Shown piece by piece: positions 1 through 7,870 of a DNA stretch of 64,000 nt. Positions within the stretch are counted from its first letter, which is position 1, and the number at the start of each line of letters is the position of its first letter. Position numbers and translations under genes: made by a program. Source of the DNA: Bacteroidota bacterium (GTDB lineage Bacteria; Bacteroidota; Bacteroidia; B-17B0; Aurantibacillaceae). The notes beneath the pieces were generated by a model, which saw nothing but the letters and a program-made list of their open reading frames with translations, did not search any database and was not told the DNA's origin. Location: assembly GCA_021155905.1 (NCBI GenBank), contig JAJNBG010000011.1, forward strand, positions 1-64,000, in the 5' to 3' direction.

Positions 1-1216
1 AACATTTGCTCAGTTGTCTGTTACTGCACAAGCCGGAGGGCTAAAGTTTTTAGGTGACGTCGGTAAGAAAGGAAATGCTAACTTTTTTAGTGATATGCGG
101 CTGGGATACGGCTTAGGGATAGAGTACCGAATCGGCAAAGTTCTTGGCATCGGAATAGATGGGATGTATGGCAAATTAGCCGGTACCGACAATGATAAAT
201 CTTCTCATAGGAATTTTCAATCAACTGTAATGGGTGGCGGATTAAATCTGTACGCATTTTTTGATAAGTTAAAAGATGAGGAAAAAGACGTGGCTCCATA
301 TATCCACGCAGGTTTCGGATACCTGATGTTTGATCCCTACGGAGATCTAAGGGATAAGAACACAACTTTGTACCAATACTGGAATGACGGATCCATTCGT
401 AACCTGGAAGAATCTACGGCAAACGAGCCCTTATCTACAATTATAAAGAGAGATTACAAATATGAGACTCAGTTAAAAGATTCGGTAGTAAATTATAGCA
501 GAAATACATTTTATATTCCTGTAGGAGTAGGCGCTAAATTCAAAATGGGCTTTCGTACCAGTTTAAGAATTGGTGTGTCTTATAACATTTGCATGAGTGA
601 TTATATTGATAACTATAAAAACGGTGGAAATGATAGCTGGGCTGCCGCGAATGTTGGTTTGAATATACATTTTGGAAAAAAACCTAAAGATGCATATAGT
701 AACGTTGATTTTGCTGCGGTTGATAATTCAGATACCGATGGTGATGGAATTAAAGATTTGGATGACAAGTGTTTAGGCACAGCTAAAGGTGTTAAGGTGG
801 ATGGAAAAGGATGTCCTGAAGATAAAGATGAGGACGGTGTGTTTGATTATATGGACAAGGAATTGGCTTCTAAGAAAGGAGCTCTTGTTGACGGCGATGG
901 TGTTACTATCGACCAGGAAGCTATGGCAAGACGTCAGTTAGAGTGGGATAGCCTATCTTCAGAACGAAGCGAAGGATTTAATGCCGCACCGAGTATGACT
1001 TATTTACAGGATATTGAGGCAAAAACGAAGGAACACCAGGTTAAATCCGGTAAAGCTACCCCAATACCTGCAGATTTAATTGAAGCAGATTACAATAAAG
1101 ATGGAATCATCTCTGCGGCCGAAATTACAAAAACGATTGATGGATTCTTTGAAGGAATAAATTCATTCAACGTTGACAAGATAAACAAGCTCATTGACTT
1201 TTTCTTTGAGCAGTAA
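1..1216 (+). CDS. Outer-membrane beta-barrel protein with thrombospondin type 3 repeats (5' end outside window)
   Basis: The frame is open to the left edge. The residues FAQ just before base 14 look like the end of a signal peptide, so the true start lies outside the window. The first 230 or so residues read like an OmpA-type barrel, with alternating aromatic strands and YIPVGVGAKF. An Asp-rich thrombospondin type 3 calcium-binding stretch follows at about 721-870 (DTDGDGIKDLDDKC, then DKDEDGVFDYMD). There is no OmpA peptidoglycan-binding domain. The C-terminus instead carries an EF-hand-like loop, DYNKDGIISAAE, near 1088. It is a paralogue of the protein at 2608-4836 and is nine bases from the next gene. 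The exact role is unknown. Confidence 0.85.
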   Translation, partial: TFAQLSVTAQAGGLKFLGDVGKKGNANFFSDMRLGYGLGIEYRIGKVLGIGIDGMYGKLAGTDNDKSSHRNFQSTVMGGGLNLYAFFDKLKDEEKDVAPYIHAGFGYLMFDPYGDLRDKNTTLYQYWNDGSIRNLEESTANEPLSTIIKRDYKYETQLKDSVVNYSRNTFYIPVGVGAKFKMGFRTSLRIGVSYNICMSDYIDNYKNGGNDSWAAANVGLNIHFGKKPKDAYSNVDFAAVDNSDTDGDGIKDLDDKCLGTAKGVKVDGKGCPEDKDEDGVFDYMDKELASKKGALVDGDGVTIDQEAMARRQLEWDSLSSERSEGFNAAPSMTYLQDIEAKTKEHQVKSGKATPIPADLIEADYNKDGIISAAEITKTIDGFFEGINSFNVDKINKLIDFFFEQ

Positions 1217-1225
1217 AGCAAACCT

Positions 1226-2572
1226 ATGATAAAACCATTCATTATTTTTTTTAACACTGTATCAGTATTTTTATTTAGCTTCTTCTTTGGCGATACTCCG
1301 GTGACCTTAACCGGGTCCTTTCCAAAGAATGTAAAAATTGCCACAGAATTTACGGCAGAGATAAAAGTGAACAAAGGAAATATTGGTGGTTTTGCCAAAC
1401 TCCAGTTAGAGGTGCCTCAGGGCTTTACTGTTAAGGAAGTGGAAAGTAAGAACGGAAATTTTTCGTTTGCTGGTACTATTGCAAAAATTATCTGGACGTC
1501 AACGCCAAGTGATCCTGAGTTTACGGTTAAGTTTGCGATCAGTGCAGATGCGTCTGCGGCCGGTGTAAAAACAATTGCGTCAAAGTTTTCTTATGTAAAT
1601 AATAATAACAAAGAGGTTGTTGAAATGACGCCGGCGGAGATTACCGTTGGTGATGTGGTGGCAGAAACTCCGGCAGCAACATCCGAAACCCCGCCAGTGG
1701 CAGAAACAAATACGGTGGCGGCAAGTTCAACAACAACAGCGCCTTCGTTTGATAATCATTCTGAACCAAATTCCAATATTATGTGTTCCCGAGCCATAAC
1801 GAATGGTGCTTCTGCAAACGAGTACAACGTGGAAGTGAAGATTAAAAAAGGAAATATCAAAGGTTTTGCAAAATACCAGGAAACATTGCCTGCAGGATAT
1901 AGCGCCAAAGGTGGTAAAACAAACCTCAGTTCTTTTTCGGTTTCTGATGGCAAACTGAAATTTGTTTGGGTGTCTCTACCTGCCGATGAGGAATTAGTAA
2001 TTTCTTATATTTTAGAAAAAGGAAGTAACGCACCTGCTGAATCAAAACTGGAGAACGGAGAATTTTCTTACCTGGAGAATGATCAGAGTAAAAAAGTAAA
2101 ATTACCGGTGGATGTATTTGGGAGTCAGGCAGCTATTGTAGCAACTGAAACTCCTGTTCAAACGCAAACAGTTGCAGCGGAACCTACGACCCAACCGGTT
2201 GTTTCAACAACAGAGCCTGTAAAAACTGAGCCAACCACAACAGAACCGGTTAAATCAGAGCCAAAAGAAACAGTGGCCAGGAAAGAGGGTAACGTTCAAT
2301 ACCACGTTCAGGTTGGCGCATTTAAAAATGCAATAGAATCTACTGTTTTGGCTAAGAAGTTTAAAATATCTGAAACTATAAAAAGCGAAATGGCTGAAGG
2401 ATACAGTAAGTTCATGGTTGGTAATTTTGATGAATACAAACAGGCACGTTCACACCGCGAAAATGTGAAGCAAAAAGGATGTAACAGTGCTTTTGTGGTT
2501 GCTTATAACGGGGCTAAAAGAATAACAGTACAGGAAGCCTTAATGATTACCAGTCAAAAATGGTTTAAATAA
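1226..2572 (+). CDS. Secreted/envelope protein with two internal repeats and a C-terminal SPOR domain
   Basis: This is a 448-residue protein with a hydrophobic N-terminal signal segment (about residues 1-22). Two related domains of about 100 residues each share the pattern KKGNIxGFAKxQ...P.G followed by a W(T/V)S motif, at roughly residues 30-130 and 200-300. They look like immunoglobulin-like or adhesin modules but I do not recognise the family. Pro/Thr/Glu-rich linkers follow each repeat. The last 85 residues (YHVQVGAFKN... to the end) are a SPOR domain, which binds denuded peptidoglycan glycan strands. Its position between two barrel paralogues suggests a cell-wall-linked outer-membrane complex. 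Function is inferred from domain type only. Confidence 0.8.
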   Translation: MIKPFIIFFNTVSVFLFSFFFGDTPVTLTGSFPKNVKIATEFTAEIKVNKGNIGGFAKLQLEVPQGFTVKEVESKNGNFSFAGTIAKIIWTSTPSDPEFTVKFAISADASAAGVKTIASKFSYVNNNNKEVVEMTPAEITVGDVVAETPAATSETPPVAETNTVAASSTTTAPSFDNHSEPNSNIMCSRAITNGASANEYNVEVKIKKGNIKGFAKYQETLPAGYSAKGGKTNLSSFSVSDGKLKFVWVSLPADEELVISYILEKGSNAPAESKLENGEFSYLENDQSKKVKLPVDVFGSQAAIVATETPVQTQTVAAEPTTQPVVSTTEPVKTEPTTTEPVKSEPKETVARKEGNVQYHVQVGAFKNAIESTVLAKKFKISETIKSEMAEGYSKFMVGNFDEYKQARSHRENVKQKGCNSAFVVAYNGAKRITVQEALMITSQKWFK

Positions 2573-2607
2573 ACCAATTTTCTTAATTTTGTACACCGCC
2601 ACAAAAG

Positions 2608-4836
2608 ATGCTTAAAAGATTATTTTGCATATATGCCTTCGTAATTTGTTCTTTTGTTAAAGCACAAACAGATACTTCTGCAAAAACAGAATCTGTTCCC
2701 GCTTCGGCTGTTCCAATTGAAACAAAAAAAGAGAAGCAAAAAGAACCACCCGCTTTGGGGGATGTCTTTAAACCTAAAATTTCTCTTGGGGCAGGGATGC
2801 TTTCTTTTCACGGAGATTTGTATAATAAACATTACCAGGCGCCCTGGACTGCCAGGATCGGATATGACCTGAACATTTCACAGCGTTTGTTTAAGCCACT
2901 ACAGCTTAACTTCAATATTTTATTTGGAAAGCTCGGTGCTAATGAATGGATCGATAACCGCCAGGAAAATTTTCAATCAGAGATCCGCTCAGGAGGATTA
3001 AGTTTGTTATATGACTTTGGTAATTTCATTCCCGACAGATGCCGGGTTCGTCCATGGGTTTCTATAGGAGTCAATTCTTTTGAGTTTTTATCCAAAACAG
3101 ATTTGAGAGACGGATACGGTAATACCTATTATTACTGGAGTGACGGCTCTATTAAAAATATGGATGAAAGCGCACCGACGGCTTCATTGGCGGTGAACCT
3201 TAACCGGGATTACGTTTATGAAACAGATATCAGGGAAGCGAACAAAGACGGGTTTGGAAAATACCAGGAAAGAGCCTGGGCTTTTCCGGTTGGTGCGGGT
3301 GTTTTAATGAAAGTTACCGACCGCTTTGATTTTAAACTGGGATTACAATATTATTTTACAACAACGGATTATATTGACGGCATCTCGAACATGAGTCTTG
3401 GAAACAGGAGTGGAACGAAGCAAAGGGATAACTTTGTATACACTTCTTTTGCGATTCAGTACGATTTGGTTTTAAAGAAAAAATCCAAGGCCGACACCTT
3501 ACCGGATGATTATTTTGATAATGTTGATTGGTTAGCCATTGATAATGGAGATTATGATGGCGATGGTGTAAAAGACTGGGACGATAAATGTCACGGAACG
3601 CCGAAAGATGCTAAAGTAGATGCAGAGGGCTGTCCGTTTGATGATGATAAAGACGGTGTCGCTAATCATGCGGATGATGAATTGGCTTCGCCTGCCGGCG
3701 TTGAAGTAAACGCGAGTGGGGTTGCCTTAACGGACGAATACTGGCAGAATTGGTACAACGTGTATATGGACAGCGGTGCTGTGGTCAAAACGGAAGTGAT
3801 CGAAAATTTCTATGCAGCTAAAAAAGACTCTGCTTCAAATAGTGCATCAGAAGCTGCTAAGAACGATAACGTGTATACGGTTGAATTAGCGCGATATACC
3901 GGACCTGTTCCAAACGATGAGATGGCATATTTGTTAAGTATCGGAGACGTGAAGTCAACTATTTTACCAGATAACTCAACAGTGTTATACACGGCGGGAA
4001 CCTATAAGGAAATTCAGAATGCTGTGAAACGCAGAGATGAATTTAAAGCGGAAGGAAATAAAAATGCAAAAGTGGGTTATTTTAAAAATGGCGACCTGAT
4101 TGCATTAAGTGACGATGAGGTAAACAAACTGGTGGAGTCCAGTAAAAAATCGATCGAGTTAAATGCTGTTTCAAATGCAACCTCCACGGCGACCAGCACA
4201 AATACGGTGGCGGTTAACGAATTTGGTGTTTCAGATGAGAATGAATTTTCAAAAGGCGATATTGTATACCGTGTACAATTAGGAGCTTATAAAAACAGAA
4301 TCTCTAAAGGCGTATTCAAAAATGCCGGTACCGTATTGGAGCTCAAAACAGATGACAATGTGTATCGCTATGCTACCAAGGGATACAGAACTATCGAAAG
4401 TGCAGCGAATGCTAAAGCGGATTTGGTAATGGATGGATACAGTGATGCTTTTATTACGGCCTATAAAGATGGAAAACGTATTCCAATGAGCGCTACTAAA
4501 GCAACTATGGAAACGAATGAGAAAGAAGACATCAATAAAATTGAATCCTTTAGTTCAGTAGATAAATCATTAGTAAGTTTCAAAATCCAGTTGGGGGCAT
4601 TACGCAGGGCTGGTTCCAATGATATGGAAGAGAAAACCAAAGACATTGAAGGGATTGAGAAACAGGGCACGGGCACCGGTATGATCAGGTATACTGCCGG
4701 CTCGTTCAGTGATTATTCCAAAGCTGAAAAATACAGACAGGAACTGGCAGATAAAGGCTTTATGGAAGCATTTGTGATTGCTGTTTTTAAAGGGGAGATT
4801 ATTTCTATCCAGGAAGCACAGGAACTTTTAAAATAA
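2608..4836 (+). CDS. Outer-membrane beta-barrel protein with thrombospondin type 3 repeats and three SPOR-like domains
   Basis: This 742-residue protein has a signal peptide (MLKRLFCIYAFVICSFVKAQ). Residues about 55-290 form a predicted barrel clearly related to the protein at 1-1216; compare YYWSDGSIKNMDESA here with YWNDGSIRNLEEST there. A thrombospondin type 3 segment follows (DYDGDGVKDWDDKCHGTPKDAKV, about residues 313-350). The C-terminal half holds three SPOR-like units beginning VYTVELARY, VYRVQLGAY and FKIQLGALR, the last ending at the C-terminus. The first is more diverged. Such an architecture would tie an outer-membrane barrel to peptidoglycan without an OmpA-C domain. It is in the same operon as its neighbours on both sides. 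Confidence 0.85.
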   Translation: MLKRLFCIYAFVICSFVKAQTDTSAKTESVPASAVPIETKKEKQKEPPALGDVFKPKISLGAGMLSFHGDLYNKHYQAPWTARIGYDLNISQRLFKPLQLNFNILFGKLGANEWIDNRQENFQSEIRSGGLSLLYDFGNFIPDRCRVRPWVSIGVNSFEFLSKTDLRDGYGNTYYYWSDGSIKNMDESAPTASLAVNLNRDYVYETDIREANKDGFGKYQERAWAFPVGAGVLMKVTDRFDFKLGLQYYFTTTDYIDGISNMSLGNRSGTKQRDNFVYTSFAIQYDLVLKKKSKADTLPDDYFDNVDWLAIDNGDYDGDGVKDWDDKCHGTPKDAKVDAEGCPFDDDKDGVANHADDELASPAGVEVNASGVALTDEYWQNWYNVYMDSGAVVKTEVIENFYAAKKDSASNSASEAAKNDNVYTVELARYTGPVPNDEMAYLLSIGDVKSTILPDNSTVLYTAGTYKEIQNAVKRRDEFKAEGNKNAKVGYFKNGDLIALSDDEVNKLVESSKKSIELNAVSNATSTATSTNTVAVNEFGVSDENEFSKGDIVYRVQLGAYKNRISKGVFKNAGTVLELKTDDNVYRYATKGYRTIESAANAKADLVMDGYSDAFITAYKDGKRIPMSATKATMETNEKEDINKIESFSSVDKSLVSFKIQLGALRRAGSNDMEEKTKDIEGIEKQGTGTGMIRYTAGSFSDYSKAEKYRQELADKGFMEAFVIAVFKGEIISIQEAQELLK

Positions 4837-4845
4837 GAGATTAAC

Positions 4846-5091
4846 ATGAAAAGATTGGCTTTAATATTGATTGTGCTAACGATTGGAACAATGGCTCAGG
4901 CTCAGGTGCCGGAGAAAAAGAAGAGCTCTCCTCCCCGGAGTAGGGGCCAAGAAAGAGCTATCAACGAAATTGGCGTATCCGTAAAGTCAGATTCAAAGAA
5001 ACCCGCAAAAGCGAAAAGCGCAAAACCCGCCGCTCCTAAAGAGGAAAAGAAAAAGGAAGAAAAAAGTAAAGAAGCTATAAAACCGGAATAA
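4846..5091 (+). CDS. Small secreted Lys/Pro/Ala-rich protein
   Basis: This 81-residue protein starts nine bases after the SPOR protein. A clear signal peptide (MKRLALILIVLTIGTMAQAQ) is followed by a highly basic, low-complexity tail of Lys, Pro, Ala, Ser and Glu. No conserved fold is visible. It is the last gene of the four-gene set and lies directly before a strong terminator. I do not recognise it. A periplasmic peptidoglycan- or DNA-interacting basic peptide is possible but unsupported. Confidence 0.65.
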   Translation: MKRLALILIVLTIGTMAQAQVPEKKKSSPPRSRGQERAINEIGVSVKSDSKKPAKAKSAKPAAPKEEKKKEEKSKEAIKPE

Positions 5092-5095
5092 TTTT

Positions 5096-5124
5096 AAACC
5101 CCCGCCAGCTGGCGGGGGTTTTTT
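5096..5124 (+). terminator. Rho-independent terminator
   Basis: A perfect GC-rich palindrome with core CCCCCGCCAGCTGGCGGGGG, flanked by AAA/TTT, is followed by a T tract, five bases after the stop of the small basic protein. The same 20-base core recurs at 13259-13278. Confidence 0.9.
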
Positions 5125-5188
5125 CTGCCGGTATCTCTGCATTCTATATGATCTTTCTTCAGGTCATGCTAAACTACCGTTTATATAA

Positions 5189-5224
5189 TTTGTTATTATA
5201 TAGCACCTATTGTTTATACATTTG
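5189..5224 (+). promoter_or_regulatory. Candidate Bacteroidota promoter for the TonB-receptor-like gene
   Basis: TACATTTG at 5217-5224 matches the Bacteroidota -7 box TAnnTTTG exactly. An upstream TTTG at 5189-5192 could serve as -33 but the spacing (24) is longer than usual. Transcription would begin near 5231. That places the start codon at the ATG at 5241 and not further upstream. Confidence 0.5.
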
Positions 5225-5240
5225 CGTTTTAAATTTCAAT

Positions 5241-7757
5241 ATGAAAAATCTGTTACTGGTTGTTACCTTTTTAATGAGTTTAATTGCATACTCCCAGATG
5301 CCGGGAGGTATGGGTAATATGAAAAACATGAAAGACCCTAAAATGGGCAGGGTATATGGTAAAGTGCTTGATGCAAACACCGGAAAACCTGTAGAATATG
5401 CTTCTGTGCAGGTTTTATGGTTCAGTAAAGACAGTTTACTGGGGGGATCCCTGGTAAAGGAAAACGGTGATTTCGCAGTAGACGGACTGCCGTCTTTTGG
5501 CCAGGTAAGAGTAAAGATAAAATTTATCGGCTATAAAGATCATTTACAAAAAGTGTTCATTGTTCCTCCTGATAAAGTAGACCAGGATTTGGGAGATATT
5601 AAACTGGCCGTGGATGATAAAATGTTAAAGGAAGTTGATGTCGTGGCTGAGAAAAGCGCAGTGGTTCTTTCGATTGATAAACGTACTTACAACGTAGAAA
5701 AAGATTTGTCAGTAAAAGGTGGAACAGGTATAGATGTGATGAAGAACATCCCTGGTTTAACGGTGGACGCGGATGGAAATGTTCAATTAAGAAACCAATC
5801 ACCAACAATTTTTGTGGATGGAAGACCAACCACGTTGACCTTACAGCAGATCCCTGCCGATCAGATAGAACGTGTTGAAATTATCACGAATCCTTCTGTA
5901 AAATATGATGCCAGTGCAACAGGCGGAATTTTAAATGTGGTGATGAAACGAAATAATAAGCCCGGTTATAACGGTATGGTCATGGCTTATGTTGGAACCA
6001 GCGACCGTTACGGCGGGATGGCGAACATCAATGTGAAGCAGGGAAAATGGAACACATCTTTAATGTACTCTTACAACCAGGGAATAAACTCAACAACTGG
6101 TTTTACAAGACGAACCCAATTGGATAGCGGTAAAACAATGGGCTATTTTAACCAGGAAAATAATGCCCGAATGATGAACATTTTTAATTTTGGAAGATTA
6201 GGTATTGATTATAACATCGATAACCGGAATACCATATCCCTAAACGGAATGATTATGGGAGGTGAGTTCAAAACGACGGATAATCAAAAGTATGAGATAC
6301 TGGATAGTGATGCGACCCGGAGGCTATTTGGAGACCAGGTTAATAATCAGAAGGCAGCTTTTCAGAATTACAATGGTCAGCTATTGTATAAGAAGACATT
6401 TCCAAAAGTGGGAAAAGAAATTACGATGGATGCGAATTATAATTATACCACTTCTAAAAACGGATATTTATTTACGACATCTACTAATCTGGATCCGGAT
6501 ACTATCGATATTGCTAATTCTTACCAAAAGAACAAAGGCTCAACAACAGCGAATCAATATGTATTTCAACTAGATTTTGTAAATCCAATAAGTGAAACGA
6601 GGAAATTTGAAGCAGGGCTAAAAGCCTATTATAAAAACTCCATCAGTGCCAATGAAACGTCCCGCGCAACAGGCGATGAAAGTAGTTATGAAAAGGATAC
6701 GATTATGAGTAACCGTTACGTGATTGATGATATGATCAACGCGGCTTATGTCAATTACAATGATAAATTATTCTGGGGAATTGGTTATCAAGCCGGTTTG
6801 CGCTTTGAACAATCATACTATGCGGGTAATATAACGGACAAGAATCAGAAGTTCTCTTATAATTATCCGACTACTTCAGAGGATATCTTAAAATCTTTAT
6901 TTCCCGGCATTTATTTCTCTAAAAAATTAAAAGGGAATAATGAAGTGCAGTTAAATTTTAGCCGCAAGATCAACCGTCCTAATTTTTTCCAGTTGATGCC
7001 TTTCGTGATGTTTGCCGATAAGCAAAATTACAGGATTGGTAACCCACAGTTAAAGCCGGAGTTTAAAAATATTTCCGAATTGAACTATAATAAAATACTG
7101 TCTAAAGGAAGTTACCTGGCATCCGGTTATTTCCGTTACGAGGAACAACCTATTACCGATGTGGCATACCCGGATCCGGATCCTGCCAAAACAAACGTAT
7201 TAGTGAATACAACCATCAATGGTGATAATGCCATCCGTTACGGATTAGAGAATACATTTAAATGGACCTTCTTCAAAAAACTGGACTGGACTGTGAATGC
7301 CAATGCCTATTATATTTACATGAGAGGAAAAGTGGTTCAAACAGAACCGGAAGTGAAAGCAGAAGGTTACGCCTGGAATGCTAAAACAACCCTTTCTTAT
7401 AAATTCCCTGAAAACTTTACCCTGCAGTTAAATGCTAATTATGAGTCACCAAAAATTTTATTGTTAGGAGTGGCAAATGAGATCTATTCCATGGATATTT
7501 CCCTGAATAAAATGATTGGCACCAAATGGATCTTTAATGCTACGCTGAGCGATGTATTTAACAGTCGTAGAATGGGTACTCATTATGAAACTCCTTACTA
7601 CATCCAGGATCTTTCCCGCCGTCGTGAATCCCGCTATGTGCGCTTAACGGTAACTTATTTGTTCGGAAAAATGGACGCTTCTATTTTTAAACGTGGAAAA
7701 CAAATGAAAGGAATGGGAGGACAGGAAGGTAACCAGGATGGACTTGATTTTAAATAA
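5241..7757 (+). CDS. TonB-dependent-receptor-like outer-membrane beta-barrel protein
   Basis: The start is taken at ATG 5241, which gives a proper signal peptide (MKNLLLVVTFLMSLIAYSQ) and lies just after a -7 box. The open frame continues upstream to 5148 but that stretch overlaps the promoter. The 838-residue protein has three parts. First comes a carboxypeptidase-regulatory-like domain (GRVYGKVLDANTGKPVEYASV, about residues 35-110). Next is a plug domain (IDVMKNIPGLTVDADGNVQL, FVDGRP, YDASATGGILNVVMK). The rest is a long barrel of the outer-membrane beta-barrel family 3 type. Its small Met/Gly-rich segments near both ends (MPGGMGNMKNMKDPKMG; MKGMGGQEGN) could touch metal, but the substrate cannot be told. 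It appears monocistronic. Confidence 0.9.
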   Translation: MKNLLLVVTFLMSLIAYSQMPGGMGNMKNMKDPKMGRVYGKVLDANTGKPVEYASVQVLWFSKDSLLGGSLVKENGDFAVDGLPSFGQVRVKIKFIGYKDHLQKVFIVPPDKVDQDLGDIKLAVDDKMLKEVDVVAEKSAVVLSIDKRTYNVEKDLSVKGGTGIDVMKNIPGLTVDADGNVQLRNQSPTIFVDGRPTTLTLQQIPADQIERVEIITNPSVKYDASATGGILNVVMKRNNKPGYNGMVMAYVGTSDRYGGMANINVKQGKWNTSLMYSYNQGINSTTGFTRRTQLDSGKTMGYFNQENNARMMNIFNFGRLGIDYNIDNRNTISLNGMIMGGEFKTTDNQKYEILDSDATRRLFGDQVNNQKAAFQNYNGQLLYKKTFPKVGKEITMDANYNYTTSKNGYLFTTSTNLDPDTIDIANSYQKNKGSTTANQYVFQLDFVNPISETRKFEAGLKAYYKNSISANETSRATGDESSYEKDTIMSNRYVIDDMINAAYVNYNDKLFWGIGYQAGLRFEQSYYAGNITDKNQKFSYNYPTTSEDILKSLFPGIYFSKKLKGNNEVQLNFSRKINRPNFFQLMPFVMFADKQNYRIGNPQLKPEFKNISELNYNKILSKGSYLASGYFRYEEQPITDVAYPDPDPAKTNVLVNTTINGDNAIRYGLENTFKWTFFKKLDWTVNANAYYIYMRGKVVQTEPEVKAEGYAWNAKTTLSYKFPENFTLQLNANYESPKILLLGVANEIYSMDISLNKMIGTKWIFNATLSDVFNSRRMGTHYETPYYIQDLSRRRESRYVRLTVTYLFGKMDASIFKRGKQMKGMGGQEGNQDGLDFK

Positions 7758-7776
7758 TAAATTCAATTTGAAATAG

Positions 7777-7807
7777 AAAAGCGTTGCCCCACAGGTAACG
7801 CTTTTTT
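7777..7807 (+). terminator. Rho-independent terminator
   Basis: The stem AAAAGCGTT / AACGCTTTT continues inward with a G-U pair and a short loop, and is followed by a T run. It lies 20 bases after the receptor stop codon. Confidence 0.8.
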
Positions 7808-7870
7808 ATTGATAAGCGGTTAAACAGAAAGCCGCTATTTTTTGTAAATTCGTTACATAATTCACAAAAC

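Noticed and set aside
5148..5240. Upstream extension of the TonB-receptor-like reading frame
   Set aside because: It precedes a good signal peptide and overlaps a -7 promoter box, so it is very probably untranslated.
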